Source of the DNA: Heterobilharzia americana
Lineage: Eukaryota; Platyhelminthes; Trematoda; Strigeidida; Schistosomatidae
Assembly (NCBI GenBank): GCA_944470555.2
Contig: OX104129.1
Location: 83,288,820-83,352,819, forward strand
Direction of reading: 5' to 3'
DNA length: 64,000 bases
In this document: one piece after another, positions 57,261 to 64,000 of the stretch
Layout of the letters: each line of letters opens with the position of its first letter
Numbering within the stretch: position 1 is the first letter of the stretch
The notes under the pieces: generated by a model
Databases searched by the model: none
What the model was told of the DNA's origin: nothing
What the model saw: only the letters and a program-made list of their open reading frames with translations
Translations under genes and position numbers: made by a program

Positions 57261-57719
57261 ATTCCTCATCTAGCCAAAATCAAGTAAATTAAACATAATT
57301 TCATGGTTGGCTACAAAACAGTCTTTCTGAATTTTACATGGGGTGGATGACAATACGTGCACATCAAGTCATAAGGAAAGGAAGTGATAACTCAAAGAGG
57401 AAAAACTTATATTTCTAAGACATCATTTCCTGTAACTGTACAATGGTATTTTTGTAGATATCACAAGCGTACGAGAGTCGACTATTGACCAATAGGATAT
57501 GGTGAAATCATTAGACTAGTGCTGAAAACTGAAATCAAGAATGGTAAGTAGTTACATAATAATTGTTTAGATAATGGAAATGATGGGAAGAATAAAATGT
57601 TTGGCACACGATAGCAGTTGTTAGTAGATGTGAAATTACCAGATTACCTGTCCACCTGATAGATTTAAAGAAGGTGAAGAGAGAAACAACGGTCCTAATG
57701 AAGAGATGGATGGTAATAG
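57261..57719. other. No recognisable feature
   Basis: AT-rich gap. Nothing identified. Confidence 0.4.
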
Positions 57720-58490
57720 TAAACTAACTAACAAACTGTGAAGAGCGAGAAGATACGAATACGCTAGCTGGACCGATGAAAAGGCACCAGGAGAAGATTC
57801 GCATTTCACCAACGATGATGATTTATGTCTAATGTCCTATGTCACATAGACTCGAAGATGTATAGGCGAAAACTAACAAGTTGAAAGAGGAGGGGAGGGG
57901 AGGGGAGGGAAGCCGAGGCGAGGTGAGGTGAGGCGAGGCTAGGCTAGGCAGCGAAGGAAGATGGGACTTCAAATGAACGTAAGGAAGACAGAGGTGATTG
58001 AGATATCCAACTACCACCACCACCACCACAAACAACAACAAGCACCAATCACCACAAACGGGAGAAAGAACTGTGAAGGGAGTTGTCTTTTTCACCTACA
58101 CCTCTACCGAGACAGCATCGTCTCAACTAGAGGTGGCGGTGTCGGTGTCGGTGTCGGCACAGGTGACAATGTCAAAGACAGCATCGGAAAGACAGCAACA
58201 CAAACATTACCTCTTCAATCTGAAATCAGTGTGGAGATCTACTGCATTGCACATCACTCCACTCCACTCCACTCCACTCCACTCCACTCAGCATAAAGCA
58301 TGAACAACATCCCAATTTTCAATACTACTCATGTCAGTCAAGTGAGTCAGTGCTTCTATGTGATGGTTGAGAGAGTTGGTGGCGCGTTACGAAGAGCATT
58401 TCCAACAAACTGCATACATACATGATGAACAGATGCTGCTGATGCTGACACTGCTGCTCACTGGATACTGAAGACCGATGAGATCGATTG
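57720..58490 (+). mobile_element. RTE-clade fragment at the left end of duplication copy B
   Basis: Starts in the reverse transcriptase active-site region (FTNDDDLCLMSYVT), passes a GGGGA/GAGGC purine array (57890-57950), MNVRKTEVIEISN and GTGDNVKDSIGKTATQ with GGTGTC repeats, and a CCACT array (58255-58288), breaking off near 58480. Confidence 0.75.
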
Positions 58491-58677
58491 AGCAGCTGTC
58501 TCCTGAGGATGCTTCTTCTTCTTCTTCTTCTTTTTTCTTCGTATCATCTGCTTGATTTTCCAATATCTGTTGTTAACGTTGTCATGTGTTATGTCATGAG
58601 TATGCTTTCCAGGTTTCTCTTTTGATTGTTGATCACTAACTGGTATTTCCGGATCGGATGATGTGCATTGGTGATCA

Positions 58678-58950
58678 TCAGTTGTACCATTTGTCTTCCA
58701 CTTGGTGTGCAGCTACTTTCCACCCCACTGGACAGTCAACTGCTGGTCTATATCTGACACTCTTTGGCAGAACATGCTGATGTGGGCACTGATGGAGAAA
58801 AAATAGTTGTTCCTTTGTGGGAGCTTGCTTGTTGGAGAAGTCCTCCCACCTTCGAATTGCCTGAAGCGTTTTACGCTCGTATGCCATTGACATAGTGGAG
58901 CATATTTTTAGCTCGAAGAATAAGTGTTTTTCTTCATTAATATTTTCCAT
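58678..58950 (-). pseudogene. Unassigned duplicated frame (copy B, longer)
   Basis: 90 codons beginning MENINEEKHLFFELKICSTM and containing WEDFSNKQAPTKEQL and CPHQHVLPKSVRYRP. The first 20 residues are missing from copy A because of the insertion there. Possibly an N-terminal PLE remnant; not confirmed. Confidence 0.4.
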
Positions 58951-59648
58951 AGCTGTTTAATAATACCGTGTTGACTGAAATAAGCCAGTAGTTTAACTGT
59001 ATAAGCAGATTCTTCGTAGTGTGTAAGCACCAAGAAAAATGGTGTGATATGAAATTCCTCTAGCTTGTGTGACCCATAATATAACTGGCTGATGTTATAA
59101 GACGGTGAATTTCAATTCATAAAAGAACAACAAATAAGAAAACGATTATTAGCACTACTGATAATATCACTACTATCAATAATTATCACTATTGTTAAAG
59201 TGATTACCTCTAAGAAGAAAACTTTCACTATTGAAGTAGAAGGAATCAGGTCAAATTGTAGAAGAATTGTTTGTGATGATAATTTGTATATTACTTATAA
59301 AATATTGTAACCTTCCATTGAAATATCAATTTGTACAATATGTGTAGAATATTTATGCCTCACTTGTAATTTCCTATAACTTCTTCCTACCTAACAATAT
59401 ATACCACTCATAGGCATTCATTCTTATCAGTAGTCTCCATAACACTTCTACTGGTGTTTGTAGCACTTCGAACAGAAGTCTTTGGTCAGTATAGTTGCCA
59501 GGTAGCATTGTTGAGATACTTTTGCAATTTTGATGTAACTTGTTACTGTTTAATCGTGCCACAGATTTGACCAGGTAATATCGTGATTTGATATTGTTGA
59601 AATATAATCTTTGACTGTGCCTGACAAGTGCTTGCGAATTTATATAGA

Positions 59649-60127
59649 ACTACTACTACTAGTACTCACACTACTACTACTACTACTACTACTATTGCTA
59701 TTACTACTGCTACTACTACTAATACTAACACTACTACCACTACCACCACTACTACTGCTACTCACACTACTACTACTACTACTACTCACACTACTACTAC
59801 TACCCACACTAGTACTACTACTACTAATACTACAGTAACGTATCCCAATACTATCAACAATGATAATGATAATATTATACTTACCACTTTCACTACTTCT
59901 AATATCAACAAAAACAACTCTACTAACATCTTCAACACCATCACTAATATTATCAATGAGGGTAATCCTATCACCACACAACATTTTCACCACTCCTGGT
60001 ACTACTATAAACATTAATTCACTATCATTACAATTGTCATCACCTTAACCATCACTACACTCACTGTTATAGGCACAGTTTATAATATCCACACCACCAA
60101 TCATATAACTATTTGTACTAATCCCTC

Positions 60128-60153
<26 letters not shown>
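59649..60153. repeat. (ACT)n trinucleotide tracts of copy B
   Basis: An interrupted ACT cluster at about 59649-59835 and a short tract at about 60124-60153. The layout matches 38388-38942, but with a longer first and shorter second tract. Frames reading poly-Thr, Leu or Ser here are not genes. Confidence 0.9.
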
Positions 60154-60158
<5 letters not shown>

Positions 60159-60417
60159 GATAAACCCACCTCTGACAATAAAACGATATTGTCACTCTAG
60201 TTAATGATTATATGCTACTTACTGCTACAACTACTACTCATTATCACCACTTATTAAAGTATCCTAGGTAGAGTACTTTAATCAGTGTTACAACTTGTCA
60301 CCACTACATGTATACCACTATTAATTAATATTACTTACTAACATCTCGATTTACAATATGACTACTTATTACATCACCACTGCATTCTCTATCAAATCAT
60401 AATACTACAATCGACCC

Positions 60418-62085
60418 TCCGACAAAAGCAGAAGTCGTAAATGCCATGAAAGTGCTGAAATCCGGGAAAGCAGCAGGACCAGATGGAATCCCTCCACAGA
60501 TACTGAGAACAGACACAGTGACAACAGCGAATATGCTCATACCACTACTGCAGGAGGTGTGGAAGGAGGTCAAGGTAGCTGCCTGGTGATTGGAAGAAGG
60601 GCTACCTTGTCAAACTGCCGAAGAAGGGAGACTTAAGTTTTTGCAAGAACAAGAACTGGCACGGAATCATGCTCCTGTCCACCCAGAGCAAGCAAAATAT
60701 TAGGCCGCGTTATCCTGGAGAGACTAAAGGACGCTCTGCATTCAGAATTACGACTGGAACAGGCCAGCTGGATTCAGGAAGTACAAATCATGTGCGGACC
60801 GAATTGCAACGCTACACTACGCATCATCATAGAACAGAGTATAGAATGGCAGTCAAATGGACTTTTACCGCAACTTCATCCACTTCGAAAAGGCTTTTGA
60901 CAGCGTCGACCGAGAAGTAATTTGGCAGGCAGATGCTTCAACACTACGGTTTTAGTGCCACAAACCCTTATCAACCTCATTCAACAGCTATATGAAAAGG
61001 CCACATGCCATGTGATCCAGAATAGATAGCTGAGTGATGCGTTTGAGGTGAAGGCAGGGAGGAGTAAGACAAGGCTGTCTACTATAATGACCGATGATCT
61101 TCCTGATTGTGGTCGACAGGACTGGATCATGCAGCGAACAGTGAGGAGCTGCGAGAAGATAAACATTCGCTGGCTGGAATGATGAAAAGACCCCAGGAGA
61201 AGGTTTGGATTTCGCCGATGACCTGTATCTAATGTCGCACAAACTCGAAGAAGTATATGCGGAAACTAACAAGTTGACAGAAGAGACAGGCTGCCAAGAC
61301 GAGACTTCAAGTGAATGTAGAGAAGACAGAGGTATTGATCATACACAACCAACGCCACCACCACCAACAACAAGCGCCGATCACCATCAACGGGAGAAAC
61401 GTAAAGGAAGTAGCCTCTTCCACCTACCTTCCTATCCAGGCAACATCATTTCAACCAGAGGCGGCACAGACGAGGATGTCGAAGCCAGGCATTTATTAAC
61501 CTGAAGCCAGTGTGGAGATCTGCTGCACTCAGCCTGCAATAAGCGTGAACAACATCCAGATTTCCAACACACACTAAGTCACTCAAGTCAGTACTTCTAT
61601 GGGATGGTTTAGAGAGTTGGCACTGCGTTGCAAAGCGGATTTCAGACAAACTACTGACATACATCAACAACTGACACCTATGCTGGCTCGTTATTGACAC
61701 TGAAGATCAGATGGCCAGAATAATAAGAATAAGCAACAAGGAAATCTGGCTGTCTGGCTGGCGACGAACCAACGTAGCAAGAACCTATCACTCAACAAAT
61801 ATGCAGAGGAAGGAGGTGGAGATGGGTTGGGTTGGGCATACACTGAGAAAGCCGACTGTGGACATCACGCTCCAAGCCAGGCCGCTGAGTGGAAGCCAAG
61901 TGGGAAACGACGTGTTGGGTGTCCGAGGTGAGGGTGACATGGAAGAGATGATGTGAGGAAGAAACGAGAGCTTGTAGGCAGTCGTGCAGCGAGTTTCTAA
62001 AGATCTCAGAGGACAGAGTGGAATGGAGACGTGCTAGTGAAGTGGTATGTTTCACTAGGAACCCAAGTGACAAATAATAATAATC
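60418..62085 (+). mobile_element. RTE-clade retrotransposon, RT to 3' end
   Basis: Starts AEVVNAMKVLKSGKAAGPDG and runs through IIEQSIEWQSN, FEKAFDSVDREV, an intact-looking FADDLYLMSHKLEE active-site segment, NVEKTEVLIIHNQRHHHQQQ, GTDEDVEA, WVGHTLRKPTVDI, VEWRRASEVVCFTRNPS and an AATAATAATCATAATCATAAT tail. Frameshifts throughout. Better preserved than copy A in the 3' half. Confidence 0.8.
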
Positions 62086-62403
62086 ATAATCATAATGAAC
62101 AGACTATACACTTTAGGATTATTCGCTATTTGGCCTCCTCACCTTTGGATATCTTACCAAGATAATTGGATTCATTAAATGTTGATATCAGTATGATGGC
62201 TAATAGTGTTCAAGTTACTCGCTTTCCAGATTGTTTCATTTATGTTTACCTGAAAAAACTTGTCATTTTGTTTACTTTGAGCGACTTTAAAGCATTTACC
62301 TCAAGTTAGTGGTAAAGCAGCAGAAGAGGAGTAATGTTTTGTACTGTCTAAGAATCCATATCTCTAATTCTTTGAATTGCACATTCAACTGAAAATAATC
62401 AAC
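62086..62403. other. No recognisable feature
   Basis: AT-rich gap before a target-site duplication. Confidence 0.4.
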
Positions 62404-63808
62404 TAAACCTTCGTTTCTCTAACGTCTGCGATTTCGAAATGCAGAAGATAAACCAGCACAGGCAAGGATGCTCAACGAGAAGAGGAACTGAGTACAATGT
62501 ATAAAACACTACACTGGACAAAGAAGTGAAGAAGAGTGCATGCACGCAAAGACAAAAGACACTTCTACGAGACACTGGCAAGTGAAGCAGAACAGGCTGC
62601 AGCCTGGTGAGAGAGACCTGATGACATTGTATCAAATAACCAGGTTGCAATCTGAGAGGGAAGAGACCAACACAGATGAAACCAATAAAAGATGAAGAAG
62701 GAAATTTAATTACGGAAGAAGAGAAACAGAGGAAACGATGGGCCGACCACTTCAAAAGCTCTTGAATCAACCACCACCACCACCTGCACTTCGTCCACAA
62801 ATACCACATACAGCCCAGCCACACAACTACAAGTGAACATAAATCCTCCAACAAAAATGGAAGTCCTGAACACCATAAAGCTACTGAAATGCGTGAAAGC
62901 CGATGATGACTTGTGCCTGATGTCACATAAACTTGGAGATGTACAGGCGAAAACTAACAAGTTGACAGAAGAGGTGAGGCAGCGAAGACGGGACTTCAGG
63001 TGAATATAGAGAAGACAGAGGTGATGAAGTTACCGCACCAACAACAACAACAAACTCCAGTCACCATCAACGGAGAAACTTAAAGGAAGTAACCTACTTC
63101 ACCTATCTAGGCAGGCAGCATCGTTTCAACTACAGGCAGCACAGGCACATACGAGGATGTCAAAGCCAGTCAGAATCGGAAAAGCAGCAAGACAGGCGTT
63201 GATTAGCCTGAAACCAATGTGGATATCTTCTGCACTGCACTCAGCCAGCAGAGAGCGTGAACAACATCCGGATTTTCAACATCAACACCAGTCAAGTCAG
63301 TGCTTCTGTGTGATGGTTCAGAGACTTGGCGCGTCACGAAAGGGATTTCCAATAAACTACAGACATTCATCAACAACTGCCACCCACGCTGGCTCGTTAT
63401 TGACACTGAAGATCAGATGGATTGCCAGAATAGTGGGAATGAGCAAGAAGGAGCTGTGGGAACGAACCAACCAAGAACCTATCACTCAACAAAAATGCAG
63501 TGGAAGGAAGTGGAGATGGATTGGGCATGCACTGAGAAAGCCGACTGGGGACATCACGCATCAGGTCAGGCCGCTGAGTCGAATTCCCATGGGTAGTGAC
63601 GAGTTATGTGTCCGTGGTGAGGGTGACATGGAGGAGATCATGTGAGGAGGAAATGAGAGGTTGTTGGCTGTTGTGGAGTTAGGTTGAAAATATTTCAGAG
63701 AAGAGAGTGAAATGGAGATGTGCTAGTGAAGTGGTGTGTTCCATTAGGAACCTAAGGGACTAATAATAATAAACCTTCGTTTCTCTAACATCTGCGATTT
63801 TGAAATGC
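62404..63808 (+). mobile_element. 5'-truncated, internally deleted RTE insertion with 39-bp TSD
   Basis: Flanked by TAAACCTTCGTTTCTCTAAC then RTCTGCGATTTYGAAATGC at 62404-62442 and 63770-63808, differing at two of 39 positions. Inside, the endonuclease-RT linker region runs to KLLKCVKA at 62898 and then jumps to the ADDDLCLMSHKLGDVQ active-site segment, deleting the reverse transcriptase core. The rest runs to the 3' end (ETWRVTKGISNKLQ, KWRWIGHALRKPT, VRGEGDMEEIM) and a TAATAATAATAAA tail. The element ends at 63769. Confidence 0.85.
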
Positions 63809-64000
63809 TATATGATTTGTACTTGGATGTCAGAAAACAACTTGTTTCCAAATCTTATCACTTCTCACTCTGAGGAAGTAGATGGATGATACAAACACAA
63901 CTGATTGGTAATCTTTGGTATTCAGTCTGCATTCGTTTCTGCAGACAATCGCATCAACCAATCTGTTTACTAAAAGCAGAAAAGTTTAGGAAGTGAACGA
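63809..64000. other. No recognisable feature
   Basis: Short AT-rich end of the window. Confidence 0.4.

Larger units (their letters stand above)
58067..61100 (+). repeat. Segmental duplication, copy B (uninterrupted)
   Basis: Collinear with 35587-39900 minus its 1.2-kb insertion. Junction comparison: here AGCTCGAAGAATAAGTGTTT runs continuously at 58910, whereas copy A changes at 36427 and resumes at 37656. Copy B therefore shows the pre-insertion state. Confidence 0.85.

Noticed and set aside
62399..62960. 175-codon minus-strand frame
   Set aside because: Antisense to the RTE linker region; the same shadow occurs at 27410-28165 in the fuller copy.

Overview
The window is AT-rich eukaryotic DNA from a blood fluke, almost certainly Schistosoma; the species cannot be fixed by eye. 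Evidence: copies of the tRNA-like, hammerhead-bearing SINE known as SM-alpha; many fragments of an RTE-clade (SR2-like) non-LTR retrotransposon; several Penelope-like elements (PLEs) with GIY-YIG endonuclease domains; and a diverged 18S rRNA fragment with flatworm-type sequence. Most of the window is decayed mobile DNA, and most open frames in it are fragments or chance reading.

Two host protein genes can be supported. The first (16797-18563, minus) is an uninterrupted 588-codon frame for a single-pass membrane protein: signal peptide, four-cysteine ectodomain, one membrane helix, and a long low-complexity tail. The second (43104-51124, plus) is a split gene found from splice signals and reading phase. 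It has a signal-peptide exon, a roughly 77-residue ectodomain exon, a Thr/Ser/Glu-rich exon, and a final exon with a membrane helix and short basic tail. This layout resembles schistosome micro-exon genes (MEGs) and small secreted or membrane proteins. Its introns hold an antisense PLE, two RTE fragments and a hammerhead SINE.

Layout: 1-3.5 kb, SM-alpha pieces, an inverted PLE endonuclease pair and a second hammerhead-bearing repeat. 4.7-9.7 kb, RTE fragments and more hammerhead repeats. 11.0-15.6 kb, a large inverted repeat with 1.7-kb arms around a 1.2-kb spacer. 16.8-18.6 kb, the 588-codon gene. 19-26 kb, SM-alpha, RTE, PLE and a 270-bp tetranucleotide array. 26.3-29.6 kb, the most complete RTE copy (5' leader, endonuclease, reverse transcriptase, 3' end), frameshifted. 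29.6-34.5 kb, PLEs, one with an inverted head piece. 35.3-40.8 kb and 57.7-62.1 kb, two copies of a roughly 3-kb segmental duplication with (ACT)n tracts. 41.6-51.1 kb, the split gene. 52.3-54.6 kb, an RTE/PLE/RTE mosaic. 55.0-55.4 kb, an 18S rRNA pseudogene. 62.4-63.8 kb, a truncated RTE insertion with a 39-bp target-site duplication.

The most interesting signal is a second short repeat family. It has tRNA-like A and B boxes and terminal inverted repeats, and its centre matches the hammerhead ribozyme consensus; at least three copies keep the full core and cleavage triplet. It parallels SM-alpha in design but differs in sequence and is often found as inverted pairs. I cannot tell without a search whether it has been described.
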